DNA of 64,000 bases from Larix kaempferi (Eukaryota; Streptophyta; Pinopsida; Pinales; Pinaceae): NCBI GenBank assembly GCA_027924585.1, contig BSBM01000964.1, forward strand, positions 1,247,501 to 1,311,500, given 5' to 3'. Shown piece by piece: positions 20,660-33,318 of the stretch. The position numbers and the translations under genes were made by a program. The notes under the pieces are model-generated. The model was not told where the DNA came from and made no database searches. It was given only the letters and a program-made list of their open reading frames with translations. How positions within the stretch are numbered: position 1 is the stretch's first letter; every line of letters begins with the position of its first letter.

Positions 20660-21294
20660 ATGTCATCATGCTCTGAACAAAGGAAGTTTGAGTCTACCCA
20701 CTATATGACCCCAGTTACTTCCCATCCCCACGAGTATGTCAGTCCTACCATCAGTACTACCACACTTCAGTTCTACACCTCGCGCTCCTATCAAGGAAAC
20801 ATCATTGCCTTGTTAGTTGCCGGTCTCCCTCTGTCGACGACAACCAAATTTATTCCAGAGGATAGACCTAGAGGTCCCTGTGTCTTGGACTCATCACCAT
20901 TTATGATGAGTGCCTACGAATCATTTTGAGAAGAGTCCTCAGTGCTTCTCCAAATGGTTGTTTCTCACATGCTCAACTTCAACACCTTGATCGCATCGTT
21001 GAGACTCGCACAGGGTATTGGTCCGCTCAGTTATTAGTCGAAGACCCCGGATACCATCTGACTCCTCCACATTTGAGAGTCTACCTATGGATACAACATG
21101 TTACCACTTTTTCTATAGATATCCGGGTTGCGCATGGCGACAATATTCAGATGCACACTAGTTTTATACTCCCTCGAGTATATAGTTACATATACTTCCC
21201 AGAGATGGCTCACAGTCATTTGTTGGACACCTTCAGTTTCAACAGTTCATCGGTTATTCCAGTGTATCAGCGATTGAGATCAGTCATGTCATGA
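20660..21294 (+). other. Unidentified open frames in the 3' region of the 13-kb element
   Basis: Two overlapping frames, 20660-20929 (89 codons) and 20926-21294 (122 codons, with motifs RIVETRTGYWSAQLLV and HVTTFSIDIRVAHGDNIQ). I recognise no family. The second has a protein-like composition and overlaps the first by four bases (ATGA), which could also be one decayed gene with a frameshift. An extra sense ORF would fit Tat elements, but coding status is unproven. Confidence 0.3.
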
Positions 21295-21610
21295 TCATGA
21301 GTACATCCCAAAACAACGTCCCCTCTGGACCATCATGATGTACCAGTATATTTTTTATGTATTAGATCCCCCTTCTTGGGACTAATTGTTATGTATATGT
21401 CTTGATACGAGCATGGGTATGCCCGCCTCGTCCATTATCAGAGATTATCCCTCATTCATATTGAGGCCATGTAATATTTGTTTATTTTTTGTAGCTTCCA
21501 AGGGTCGCGGGTCCAGTATCCAATCGGTCTCTTCTCCTCCCAAAAACCCCAGAAAAAAGACAAAAGAACTATGATGTCTATCGGCCATACGATGAGCTCC
21601 TGCCCTCACA

Positions 21611-21625
21611 CATCAGGGGGCAATC
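21611..21625 (+). other. Polypurine-like tract before the 3' LTR
   Basis: CATCAGGGGGCAATC abuts the right LTR. The G-run is purine-rich but the tract is interrupted by pyrimidines. Confidence 0.5.
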
Positions 21626-22330
21626 TCTTAACACCCAAAAAGTGCTCACTAGCTCATTCCCTTATTCACATGACTCATTTTTCCACTTTTCCACCATCAG
21701 AGCCTCTGAAGCCAACAAAAGGTCACCAAAAGACCTTAGTACACCCCTTTTTCCCACTCAAAAATATTATTTTTCCTAAAAAAGCATAAAAAACCCTCAA
21801 AAAGGGTCCAAAATTCCCAAAAGTATTAAAAAGGGAATAAAAATATTAATTTTATTCAAAAAAGGAAAAGGGAGGGAAAAGTACCTAAACCATGTTGGTC
21901 AATACCATTGGTTTCCACAAAACCACAAATGGTATTCCCCACCACCAAAACCTATAAAAAGGTGGTAGGGGCTCCTCATTTCAGATCCATCCTTATTCCT
22001 ATCCTCATGCTGCCAAAATCTCCCTTGAGTATTTGACCATTGTAGCAACCTTGGAGAAAGGACCCATTGGAGATTGGAGCTGCTCACCATTGGAGCTATT
22101 CAACAACCTTCATCATTTGGAGGTATTGTTATTGCAAGCACTTGCTTGCCCTCATTTTTCAATACAAAATTATTTCTTATGTTTCTTGTTCTTGTTTTTT
22201 TAATTCAAAATGCACATGCTAGTTTAGTTTAGTTTAGATTTAGTTTATTGTTGTTTGTTTTTATTGAAACTGTTGCTACTAGTTAGCAGGTGCCCATAGC
22301 ACTAAGCTTGGTTGCAAAACCAAGCCAACA
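21626..22330 (+). repeat. 3' LTR of the 13-kb element
   Basis: 705 bp, the partner of 9329-10034. It is followed by the AATAC target duplication at 22331-22335. Confidence 0.9.
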
Positions 22331-22335
22331 AATAC

Positions 22336-24807
22336 ATTGCCACATAAATATGAAAATAAAACTGATATGTAAGATGTATAAGATGTCTATTGAAATATCA
22401 GACGTCAATATCGAATCATGACCTGAGTTCTGACTCTTGAGCCTCAAAATATCATCAAGAGATATAATAAATGTGTCTCATTATCATTAGTAATCTACAT
22501 TGAAATCGAATAAACAAACTAATGATTCCCTCTACCCTTTTATGGGAAAAGGTAATGGATATTCCTCTAGAAGGAGGCCATGGGGTTGTAGATGGAACCT
22601 AACATCCTCTAGAAAAATAAGTTAGACTTTGACGTCCTCTTATTGCGCAAATCTACACCAGCAAACCTTCCTAATAATTATACACCAGATTCTAGCCCAG
22701 ACACTGTTAGATTCCTCTCTATTTGAATTGGTGCTTTTCCAATATTAGGGGGGTGTCCCTAGGGGTTGTATACTATTCTTAAGGTAGTGAATATGTGTAA
22801 ACATACCATCTACTACCTTGTTGTCTGTTGGATATGCATCGTTGCTTCCATTGGCCTTTGATCAACAACTTACAATTTTATTGGCATATTTTGATGTTGG
22901 TCTCTCCATTTATCGACATTAGTGTTGTTCTAGCAATGTTTCATTGTTGATTTTGGAAACCATTATACAATGCCAAGGTTATCTTGTCAATAATTTGCCA
23001 TCATTTAATACTATTGTGTCTCTGTCTATGGTTGTGTGTGTTTATTCTTATGTATGTGTATGTGCATGTGTTGGTATACACATTTTTTTCTTTTCTTTAA
23101 GCTTATATAATGGAATTGTGAGTTGTAGTTAATGAAGTTTATATTTGGTTTGGCTTCTCATAGTTATGAAATGTCTATGCTTCTTTTTTTCCGTGGTCAA
23201 ACAATTAGTATTACATCATACAATGAAACCATTCAAATAGTTTCCAAAGTTTTGTTTTCCAAATTATGGTACTTTTAATGGCAGTGAAATCACAAAAAAT
23301 TATTGAATGTTTCTTTTCCATTAAAAGTGTTCAACACTATAAAATTTGTAACTACGTATCTTATAAGAATGGGGATTATAGAAATCGGATAAGGAGATTT
23401 CCTCATGTAGAAGGTAATTATGCACTTCATGTATATATCCCAGGTATCCAAAAAAAAATTATTATGTATTAGTTTCTAATTGTTCTTGATCACTATTTTC
23501 ATGTCTACATTATCAATTTATGTCTTTTAGAAATTGTTGTGTTGTATTGTTTATCAAGGGACAACTTCCTATTCTACGTGATTTGGTTGTCTAATTAAAC
23601 ACTAAGGCATGAAATCTTTTCTCAATGGTTTTATATAATAAATTTTAAACAAATAGGTACGTAATACTACACTTTTTCATTAGATTTTAAATATGTAGGC
23701 CAAGTTGTGATTATCACAAAGAAGTGTTATTGCTCATCTTAAAGGTAGCTCTCACGGCAATCATATCCTCATTACTAGTTGCTTCCTTACCTTAGTTGAT
23801 GTTGTTCCAGTCAAGCCTTAGTACATGGACTTCTAGGATGTTTATCAAGCTTCTCATATTTAGGTCTCATCTTATAGGAAGCATAATGGGTGCACTCTAT
23901 GAATTCCTAATGTTCAATTGTCAAAAATGGGTTGGAAACCAATCAATTTTGTCATGTTCAAACTTTAGTGGTTGGTATTCTCTTCTGACTAAATCTGGAA
24001 TCTGTGAGGGATTATAAATGATAAAGATGGATTGAACAAGGCAAGGCAATTTCTTGCAAGGAGCTTATAAAAAGTGAGTTTCTTAGGAATCTTTGACAGG
24101 ATTATCTTCCTTACCAATGACTTGTGTGCTTGATTTTGTTGAATTTTATCCACGAGCCACACAAAAAGAAGAAAGTGTAAAGTGAAATTTTAACAAAATG
24201 GCCTTTTCTTTTTTATTAGAAATTGGTTACTCAAGTGAGATGAACCTAACTTACTTGTCTAAGTGATAATATATCCTATCATGAAGCATGATTTTTGGAG
24301 CTAGATTCCTTTTCAGCCAAATATTGCAGAGTTAGTGGGTGTTTTTACAACTTTAACACCGCTAAATGATGGCAACAAATATTTGGAAAACAGGAAGGGT
24401 CAAATCTAAATAATGTTCTTTTCATAATTTGAGATGAAAAAGATGGATGCACCCTGATTTTGATTAGCAATTTCAAGTTGCGCCATTAATGCATTGTAAT
24501 GAAGGAATCACAATACCTTAAAGATACGTCAAGTTATCCATATTTTTGTCAAAACATTGAGTTTAAGGTTTGCTAGTCCTATCATTTCTTTTTTTAGTTT
24601 AGAAATATGAGTTGTAGTGAATGCTTTGTTGGTATTCAATGTCATGTATCTTCTCATGGCACCACTTACATTCTGCACAACTTCTCAAGTTAAATTGGGA
24701 GATGACCAAGGATAGAACATTGGACCCAACTATACAATATGGGAAGCCAACAAAATGATTCACTCAGGAGATACTCTATGTAAGTTTTAGATTGTTCATC
24801 TAACATA
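22336..24807. other. AT-rich DNA, no gene seen
   Basis: Short chance frames only. No repeat, RNA gene or transposon terminus could be supported. Confidence 0.5.
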
Positions 24808-25150
24808 TATGATAGAGAAGGAGAGCCCTCTCAGTTGGTTGTTGTTGATATTGTTGTTAGTATAGATGATCCTCTGAAGGAGCCTCCTATTGTCACAACA
24901 AATATTGTTTTGTCAATTCTTTCTATGGACTATCCAGATGATAAAGTTTCATGTGATGTTTTATGATGGAGCTACAATGCTAACATTTGAAGCTCTTTAT
25001 GAAACCTCAAAATTTGCAAGGAAATGGGTTCCATTTGTTAAAAAAATTGATATAGAACCTAGTGTGCCAGAGTGGTATTTTTCTCAAAAGACAGACTATT
25101 TGAAGGATAAAGTGCAACCTTACTTTGTAAAAGAACGCATAGCAATGAAG
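24808..25150 (+). pseudogene. Cellulose synthase catalytic subunit (CESA) exon relic
   Basis: Two frames together match a well-conserved CESA exon. The first (24808-24965) reads [18 protein letters not shown] then [19 protein letters not shown] and DYPDDKVSC. After a frameshift the second continues [51 protein letters not shown] and [13 protein letters not shown] makes cellulose at the plasma membrane, and this segment normally holds the first catalytic Asp (VSDDGA motif). Here that spot is the frameshift site and reads as YDGA. Similarity stops after AAG at 25150, followed by GCAAGC, which may be a decayed GT donor. No flanking CESA exons were found, so this is an isolated fragment. Confidence 0.88.
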
Positions 25151-26640
25151 GCAAGCAGATGTGAAAGAGTTGGATTACCTGTTGCCTGGGTTTTGGTTAC
25201 ATCCTCGCATGTTGTTTTTTTTTTAACTTTTGATAAGTATCTTGATTACATGCTTTATATCATCCGAATTATGGTTTAAATTATCAGTTTGACTTGTTTG
25301 TTGATTATTTGCTTCTTTCATATATGATATTCTCTTTAGCTTTTGAAATACAAAATTTATTTCATGTTAGCTAGTTGTTTGGATCACTTGTTTTTTCATT
25401 CCAGTTGTGATGATACGATCAAATAATTGTTGTAAACAAGTTGAATGTATGTCAATCTATTGTTCAAATTCAGGTTCCACTCTTAGCAAGCTTGGGAGAG
25501 AAAGAACGAGCCCTGATAAAGGAAACCTAAAGTGGCAACATAAATCTTGTTTATCTTGTTATTTTCCATATTTGGTGGCAGGTAATTTAATCTGTGATGG
25601 GTTTCTTATCTTTGTGACATAGAGTGGTCATAAATTCAAATTCATATAGTTTAGGAGCTGATAGCTTGCAAGGTGTATTCTTTATCTCCTTTATAGTTAA
25701 GAATGACAGCTTAATATTGCATAGACTGCATAATCCATTTTTGAAGTTTTTCAGTATGATTCAGGCAAAGTTAGTTGCATGTGATCTCTTTATAACATAT
25801 GCAGGGTATTGTTAGTCTTGATGCATACTTATTTGAAGTCAAAAATTTAGTGGTATTGGTGAAATTATTCCCTAATCTTCATCAACATTATTAAAATAAT
25901 GTTTGCTTGGCATTTTTTCTTCAGGAATTATGATCGGGAGTAGTTATGACATGCCCTCCAAAGGGATTGATAAATGGTAACACATATGAATGGGAGTATG
26001 TGGATCTATCAAGCATTGTGGACTTTGATGGGACAAAATGAAAAGATGATGAAGCTATAGGCCATGGTGACATGGATTATGTTTGACAAGATTGTGAAGG
26101 CACATGGTTGGATGCTAATAAATAAGTACTATTTATTATGTATTTATCCATTCTCATTTAATTTCTGTCTTTGAAATTGAAAATTACATTTTTTATATTC
26201 TTAATTGTTTTGAATGTGCATCTACCAATTAGTTGACTATATTGTTTACTTGAATGTAATTGTTAATTTTTACGAAAATGTGCATATTGAAAATGTTTTT
26301 GATATAGTTTTTCAATATTTTCAAAGTCCACTTACATGTCATTCAAATTTTAATGCATATGAAGAGGATCACAGCTAAACTTCTTCAAGGAAAGTCATGC
26401 CATGGTTTTGTTTTTGTTCTCATTATAGTAATAATGACTTATGATAAGTGAGGTGCATTTCATTGAGGGATATATATAGTGTTTGTGAATAATATTGATG
26501 TGATAGGTGAAAAACATGGGCCTACCATAATGATTAAAAATAGAAACTCAAATTAAAATAATAAAAAATGTAAAAGAAATTTTAAGAAAACAATATCAAA
26601 CTGGATATATGTATATGTATATATGTAACCACATACATAC
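25151..26640. other. AT-rich DNA, no gene seen
   Basis: Nothing recognisable. A small frame near 25470-25530 (VPLLASLGEKERALIKET) has no family I know. Confidence 0.45.
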
Positions 26641-26644
26641 AAAT

Positions 26645-27682
26645 TGCCCCCGTAGGTTTCTATGAGGGGGATTCTCAATAACCCTTGTAATTTGCTATGA
26701 GGGGGGTCTAAACCACCCATGTGGGTTTCTACAAGCGGGGTTTCAAGATGCCCTCTTAAGTTTCTATGAGGGGGGTTTCAAACCACCCCTATATATTGTT
26801 ATGGGGTCTTCCACACTGACTCCGTAACTTGCTATGAGGGGGGTTCTAAATCAACTCCAAAAACTATTATGATGTGGGTTCTAAACAACTGTCATAGGAT
26901 GCTACAAGGGGGGTTCTCAACCATCCTCATAAGTATCTACAAGGGGGGTTCTAAACTGCCCTCATAGGTTTCTATGAGGCTATTTATACACCTCCCTCAT
27001 AGGTTGCTACAAGGGGGGTTTCTAAACTACCCTCATAAGTTGCTACAATGGGGGTTCTAAACCAACCTCATAGGTTTCTATGAGGGGTGTTCTACACCAC
27101 CCTCATAATTTTCTATGAAGGGGATTCTAAATTGCACTCATAAGCTTCTATGAGGGGGTTTTCTAACTGGACCCAAAAGAGGAGAGTTCTAAACCACCCT
27201 CATAGGTTACTGCGGGGTGGCAGGGGGTTCTAAACTACCCCCAAAATTCAATCCTTTTAGCGGAAATTTTTGAAGAGATATAAACCGCCCCTGTAGGTTT
27301 CTATGCAAGGGGATCTAAACTGCCCCTCAAAGTCACTTTTCGAGGGGGGTTCTAAACCCCCCTAAAGGAATCGCTGCTAAAAATCAATCTTTTTAGCAGT
27401 GGTTTCTGAAGAGATATAAATCACCCCTAAAAAGTGATTTTTGGCGGTAGTTCCAAACCAGCGCCAAAAGTCATTTTTTGGGGGCGGTTTGGAACCACCC
27501 CTAAAAGTCACTTTTGGGGGCGTTTTATATTTCTTCAAAAAATGCCACTAAAAGGCTTGACTTTTAGTAGCGGTGCTTTTAGAGGGGGGTTTTGCAAAAT
27601 CCCCACTAATGCTAAAACCTCTGCCAATTCCACTTTTGGAGGCGAAAAATGACCACCTCTAAAGGTGTTTTTTATAGTAGTG
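26645..27682. mobile_element. Hairpin tandem array ending in a CACTA-like terminus
   Basis: From 26645 to about 27240 about 13 units of roughly 44 bp repeat the pattern CCCTCATAGGTTTCTATGAGGG plus GGTTCTAAACCA; each unit folds into a hairpin. A second type follows to about 27660, with CCCCTAAAAGTCACTTTTGGGGG-like inverted repeats. The block ends TTTTTTATAGTAGTG at 27682, the complement of CACTACTATAAAAAA. CACTA (En/Spm) elements start CACTA and have subterminal repeats of this kind. No matching left end or transposase was found, so it is likely a truncated or unpaired end. Confidence 0.5.
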
Positions 27683-28423
27683 ATTCCTTGAATAGGGGCA
27701 CTTCCAACTAGAAAACCATATAATGGAAATAATCTAGCCCCTAGAGTGGGGATGGGCATGGGGATATGTCCTCCCCTAGAAATAAATGGGGTAGTTGAGC
27801 TACACATTGGTATGATTGGGTTAGGGAAAATAGAGGGAGTACTTATGTTGAAAGTCTGCATGCCATATGAGGAAGGGCCATTACTCTGATGAGTAGTATA
27901 TGATTAACCAATCCCATTATGGAGGGTATCCATAAAAGTAGGTCCTATAAGCATTTTTAGAGTGGTGGGATTAGGGCCTCCCATTGGGATTCCAAACATT
28001 ATTGCATTATTGTCCCTAGCGATACACTAGTCATAGGAGAAACAGTGCCCCCTGTGACTACTATATTTGCAGCAGTACTCATATTCAAAATATTCAAAGA
28101 ATTTGAATGCAGGAAAAATCTCTATCCAAGAAGTCTCAGATATATTTAACCAGAACGGGACTTTGGGGATTAGTTAAAGGAGGATTAAATTTTACCATAG
28201 GTGGCATAGGAATATCCTTGATTTCGAGTGGTTCAAAATCATGACTTAAAAAGGGGGTAAGCTCCCTTCCCAGACCTAGAATACCTCCTTGGGTTTCAAA
28301 GTTTTTTCCTTCTTCTAATGCATTTATTCTTTTAGGATTATTTGTAAATGGATGTATATTGTCTCCTATCACACTAATAAGTGTGTTGGAATCAAGCCTC
28401 CATCTTACTGGAGGGGGATCCAT
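27683..28423 (-). pseudogene. Possible decayed retrotransposon gag N-terminal region
   Basis: Minus-strand frames with Pro/Gly/Ile-rich text (IPMPIPTLGARLFPLYG; ITNPKRINALEEG-like; MPPMVKFNPPLTNPQ) resemble the low-complexity N-terminus of the gag at 12079-13108 in style, not clearly in sequence. Several stops and frame changes. The CACTA-like terminus at 27682 appears to cut it. Low confidence. Confidence 0.25.
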
Positions 28424-28439
28424 ATTTTTTGGTGAAATA

Positions 28440-31400
28440 CTTTAAATCCTTGGAGAATGATGGAATGGTTGGTTGGCCAACTTTAATTGATAAATCAAAG
28501 AGATGCAATGTAGGAAATATACCTAAAATAATCACCCACTACAAAAGTTCCTAATGAGGTATCAACAAAAATACCACTCTTCCAATGATCAAGAAATCAG
28601 TGAAGGGATAATGAAGAGAAACCTTATGAAATTTTTTCTTGGGGATGCTTAAGTCTTAAACCCAACAAAGAAAGGAATGAGACACAATTACAATAATCCT
28701 CATGCAAAAATCACCCAAGGTACAAGTACTCTCATGGAGACAAGTAGCCTCCAAGGGATTTGAGGCAGATGTTATGCATATGCTCAGGTACCATGATAAC
28801 TTCCCACTTGTAGTCACCTGGATGGATAACATAGGAAAGGAAACTAAGTTTATCTCTTCATAATTAATAGTTGGTAAAAATAGTTGTGGTTCAAGTGTCT
28901 AAGAATGGGTTGGGAACATAGGACTATGTCCTAGAATTGAAAATCTAGAGAGAAATGGTGTCACTCGGAGGAATTTTCACTTCCTTCAAAGCTCTGATAC
29001 TCGCATATCCCACCAAGCAAGCAATGAGGGGATACTCTCAATCACTTAGCTTGACATCATGATTGACACACGTGAGAGGTGTTATTTCCCAACATATACC
29101 TCTTGTTACTAATGGATTTTGCAGTCAATTATTCAACTTCTATTTCATGTTATGCATCCTTGAAGAATTTACTCCCCAAAACTACAACCAAGACCCTAGA
29201 TCCTAGACTATTGTGAGTTTTGTATCTATTGGATGACTTCTATCATGCTAAGTGAAGATCCTACACTCTCTAGAAACATCAAAGGGAAGCATCACTCTCT
29301 AGAAACATCTAATCACTCTCTAGAGACATCGATGCAGAGTGAAAGAGGCAAAACTTGGAAGTAAATAATTATCCATCAATGCCCGAGTTAAGATTATGTG
29401 ATTTGAGGCAAGTCCCAAGTTAAGATTCTTTGATCTTAATATGAATCTAGTTTGAAATTTATTCTTAGCTTATCTATTCCAGACCATAGATCTGGCAAGG
29501 TATGAGACCTACTTCCTAATTAGCACTCAACAAAATATTGTTTTGAAATTATTTGAGCATTTTTATTTGTTTTTCAAATTCTATTTCTGAAGTAGTCTAA
29601 GAGGGGAAGGGGTACTTGGATGATACTACTATATTTTATTCCTATATATGGTGCTTGTCTGTTGTTTATGTGAATGGATTTTTTATTTTTCTTTTGAGCT
29701 GGTGATGTTGAGGGCCCAGATATGACTATGCGTATTGGGCATCCACGTTCTCACACTGGTGGTGGTGAGAAATATGTATATGGTAAAATTAACCAGTGAC
29801 ATGCTTCAAGCCACACTCTCTTTAATATTGTGCCTAATATTTATAGGGAGATGGTGAACAGTAATAGCTTATTATCAAAATTTGGCAGGGTCTAAGGAGG
29901 GGGCAGGCCTTTCCCATGTAGTTTTGGTTCATTGTTGATAGAAAATATGGATTAGGCATGATGGACAGGATGCAAAATTTTGTTCTAGTTTTGCATGACA
30001 CTTTATTTTCAGTGCTAGTTTGATCACATTTGTTTCGCTGCTGATAGAGATGGTTTTCCTCCACTTCTATTTTTATTTTACTGCTAAAATAAATTGTTGC
30101 TCAAAAATTGAATATTGTTGAGTAGTTCATTAACAAGAGTAATCCAATAAAAAATCAATTAAATTTGGAATGGATTGCTTGCCTCACAATATTTTTTCTC
30201 TTTTGTTGTATAAGAATACGTTCTTTTGGAGAAAAACCGAAAGAGTCTCGATTGCTCCCGATTGATATCAAAGTTGAGCTTGATTTCTAAGATAAGCCTA
30301 TCTCTAGTTTTGAAACCATGGAGGGAGTGTCGACAATTACTTCATAGTTTTTTTCCATAAACCATGGACTACGGGATTAGCTATTCTATGTGGTCCATTT
30401 GAGGCTACATCTTATTTAGTGCTCACATTTTGTGATGTAGGTTGGCACTGTAGTAACATTATTCATTGCTTGGTAGTTTGCACTAATAGATTCCCATAAA
30501 GATATTACAATTTTGAGACTCTTAAGATTTGAATATGTCTGTTGGAGAAATGTATGGAAGTTTAATAGCTTATATCTGCCATGTGTAGTGAAGTGAGCAA
30601 AAGTCATAAATCTCATGTTGTTTCAGCTACCAAAAGAAAGAGGAGGGGTGATTTCCTGATTTTTTGTTCTGCCTTTTGTTGAATGTTGTTTTGACATGAT
30701 TAAAGTTTCAATTTATTGAAAATATCGACGTATAATGTAAGATTTATTTTCATTTAGTCGATACTATTGACCAATTAAGGATAGTTTTTCAATGAGAAGG
30801 ATTAAATCTTATACATGTAGGAAATAGTTGTCAAGACTAAAAAATGAGTTTACCACATTCAATTACAATATTGGCATGATATGTGTTATTTTGGCCAGGA
30901 CTCATTGATAAGGCTAAATGTTTGTCATGTTATGCATTTGGAGGGTACCGTGACTACCACATTGTTAAATATTGTGCTCTTGCATGTTCTTTGGCTTATA
31001 AATTATGTGATTGGTAAAGAGAGTAGCTAGTACATGATATACAAGTAAATGTTGGATTTTGTATACCGTGCAATTTCTCATCCCAAAATTCATTTTCAAT
31101 GGGTGCTCTATATAACCATGAAGAAATACAAGTGCAAGCCCCTGCCTTCATCCATCCTATGTTGGGTGTTCCTATGCTTTACATCCTGTAGTTGATTTGG
31201 GTAAATATTTCATTGACATTGAGCCACAATTGTACAATTTTACATACATTACTACATCCTGGTGTCGAAAATGAATGTTTGAATTTTTATTCATATTTTG
31301 ATGCTTAGCTACTAGAAACATTACCTAGAGTTTGTAATCTTGGATGGTAGATATGCAAAAATATGAGTACAAAGAAACCTTTGATTTCAATTAAAAACTC

Positions 31401-31760
31401 GAAATGTTGAATATGGATGCGAGAAGCCAGAAGTCAAATCAAATCTCTCCTACAAGGATTGACTAGTGCAAAGGAAGGCCATACAAACTATAGTCAAAAT
31501 AAACAAAACGTATTGCTATATCTACTGAAAATATGATACTTCTCATGAATTTTAATCGTGTGTTTTGTGGATTAGAGTTATGCTACAACTAACAACTCTT
31601 ATGAGTTCTTTGTACACAAACTATAAAATGAAACCTACTTCCATGGGTGTTGATGGAGTGTTGGTTGTGACAATTCCCAAGAAGGAGCAACCTAAAAGAT
31701 CAAAGAGATGCGTAATGAAGGTATTGGCATGAAGATTGTCTAGTCTATGAAGGGAATAAT
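28440..31760. other. AT-rich DNA, no gene seen
   Basis: Only chance frames. A short repeat of CACTCTCTAGAAACATC occurs near 29267-29330. Confidence 0.5.
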
Positions 31761-31775
31761 TGCTCTGGATAAATC
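31761..31775. other. LINE target-site duplication (left)
   Basis: Matches 34791-34805 at 14 of 15 positions, flanking the element and its poly(A) tract. Confidence 0.85.
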
Positions 31776-32119
31776 GCTAATATATGTGGAGGTGGATCTT
31801 ACTTCATAAGATTGATCGATGGCTTGTTTAAGCACTTGATCAAGAGGGGGATGCGACTTGGGATCTCGGTGATTTTTGGAGGCGGGAGGAATGACGGTGA
31901 CCATGGCTGCAAGAGTAGGGGGGGGTTCTCAGGCCTCCCTTACTGAACCATCAGGGGGACTCCAGATCAAGGACCATCCTGATCCCTCTGGAGGTAATCG
32001 GAGGAGAGGGAACGGATAATCAAGCTCCAAAAAAGGTAGGCCCTTCAATCGAAAGGAGGTATGTCTAGTGCATTCCTAAATCATCCCTAATACCCTAAAT
32101 GTAGATCAAATCGAGCAAA

Positions 32120-33217
32120 CTTAGGGATCGGTTCCAATACATGCAATATCATGCGCTCATAGGAAAATTTGCAGGAATGTTACCTTCAGAAAAATCCCTA
32201 ATTTGGTGGATAAATTCCACCTTGAAACCACGGGGCCACTATGATCTCCAATTGGGTTCCAAAGGATTTTTCACCATTTCCTTTCTAAGCTTGGAAGATA
32301 GAAACATAGTGCTTGATGAAGGGGCTTATTTCTTCTACTCAGCAAGCTTGTTCTTAAGACCTTGGAAGGAATTTTTTCCTGGATAAAGAGGATATGAGAG
32401 TTGTGCCGGTATGGATTCATCTTTAATCTCTCCCGAGCGATTACTGGGACTCAGAAATTCTGGAAGATATCGGAAACAATCTGGGTTCCTTCATTAAAAT
32501 ATTTGATCAAACCAAGGCACAAAGATACATGGCCTATGAGAAAATATGTGTGTATATGGATCTATCCAAAGAACTACTAGAAGCCATCCAAATGTCATGG
32601 GAAGACGAAGACTGGGTGCAAACCCTATACTATGAACAAATTTCGTTCAGATGTCGTAGATGTCATGAGTATGGACATTTGTTTAGAGAATTCCCTATGA
32701 ACTCTCCGAAATATCCTCCCAATAAAGATGAGGACAAAATGGATCAAGGGTTTACTATGGTTCCAATGCGTAAAAGAGGAGGGAGAAAACATGAAAACTT
32801 GGAATCCCCCAAAAAGATCTCAGTATCCAATCAATTGAAGCTTTAGGAGATCAACCGAAGGAAATCACTAAATTATCACCTAATGAGAATCAACAGAACC
32901 AGAATCGACAGGAAGAGAAGGATGGAAGTGTGAAGGAAACAAATAATGCAGTGGTGGAAAATTCCAACGAAGGCCTAGAAAGAGACACAGGGGAAGAAGT
33001 TGAAGATATCGATATCAGGGATTTAGATCTAGAAGGCATTGAACAAGCTTGCGAAGATGCTGAGAAATGCTATGTGCCCCAAGAGAAAGTAGTTTTACTA
33101 AAGGAGGCAATAATTAAAGCAAGGGAAACCAACCATGTGGGAATCAATCTAGGTTCCCACAAGGACTATAAGAGAAAGAATGAAGAGATAGTAAGGAAGT
33201 CGGGCAGGAACCAATAG
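32120..33217 (+). pseudogene. LINE ORF1 (DUF4283-like plus zinc knuckle)
   Basis: Seen: KFAGMLPSEKSLIWWIN and GSKGFFTISFLSLEDRNIVL, then LFLRPW (to 32370), typical of the DUF4283 nucleic-acid-binding region of plant L1 ORF1. A frameshift near 32378 is followed by EDMRVVPVWIHL with a TAA near 32427, then SEILEDIGNNLGSFIKIFDQ and YEKICVYMDLSKEL. The knuckle CRRCHEYGHLFREF has Phe in place of its last Cys. A basic tail and an acidic segment (32930-33217) end the protein. Not functional. Confidence 0.82.
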
Positions 33218-33318
33218 ACAACGTATAGCGGCAGCAGGTCTAAAGTTGGTAGAATCAGGTCAATACCCTACAATAAGGGCTGCTCTAGGCTTATAAATCT
33301 CTTTACTCTTATTTCTTC

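Larger units (their letters stand above)
9329..22330 (+). mobile_element. 13-kb Ty3/gypsy (Tat/Ogre-like) element with antisense gene; RT and integrase absent
   Basis: Seen: LTRs at 9329-10034 and 21626-22330, about 98% identical (about 13 substitutions and one indel by eye), and a 5-bp duplication AATAC at 9324-9328 and 22331-22335. The sense strand carries gag, zinc knuckles, a retropepsin-like domain, only the N-terminal edge of RT, then a plant-type RNase H. The 5 kb between RNase H and the 3' LTR holds several tandem repeats and a spliced gene on the opposite strand. A second RNase H and extra ORFs between pol and the 3' LTR are established features of the Tat lineage, which includes Ogre, Retand and Grande. 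With no RT or integrase it must be non-autonomous. The lineage call is inference from domain content. Confidence 0.88.

Noticed and set aside
23331-23345. CACTATAAAATTTG as left end of the CACTA-like element
   Set aside because: Beyond the first bases it does not match the right terminus, and the flank does not give a 3-bp duplication.
28541-28551. CACTACAAAAG near 28541
   Set aside because: Wrong side and orientation for pairing with the end at 27682, and no subterminal repeat next to it.
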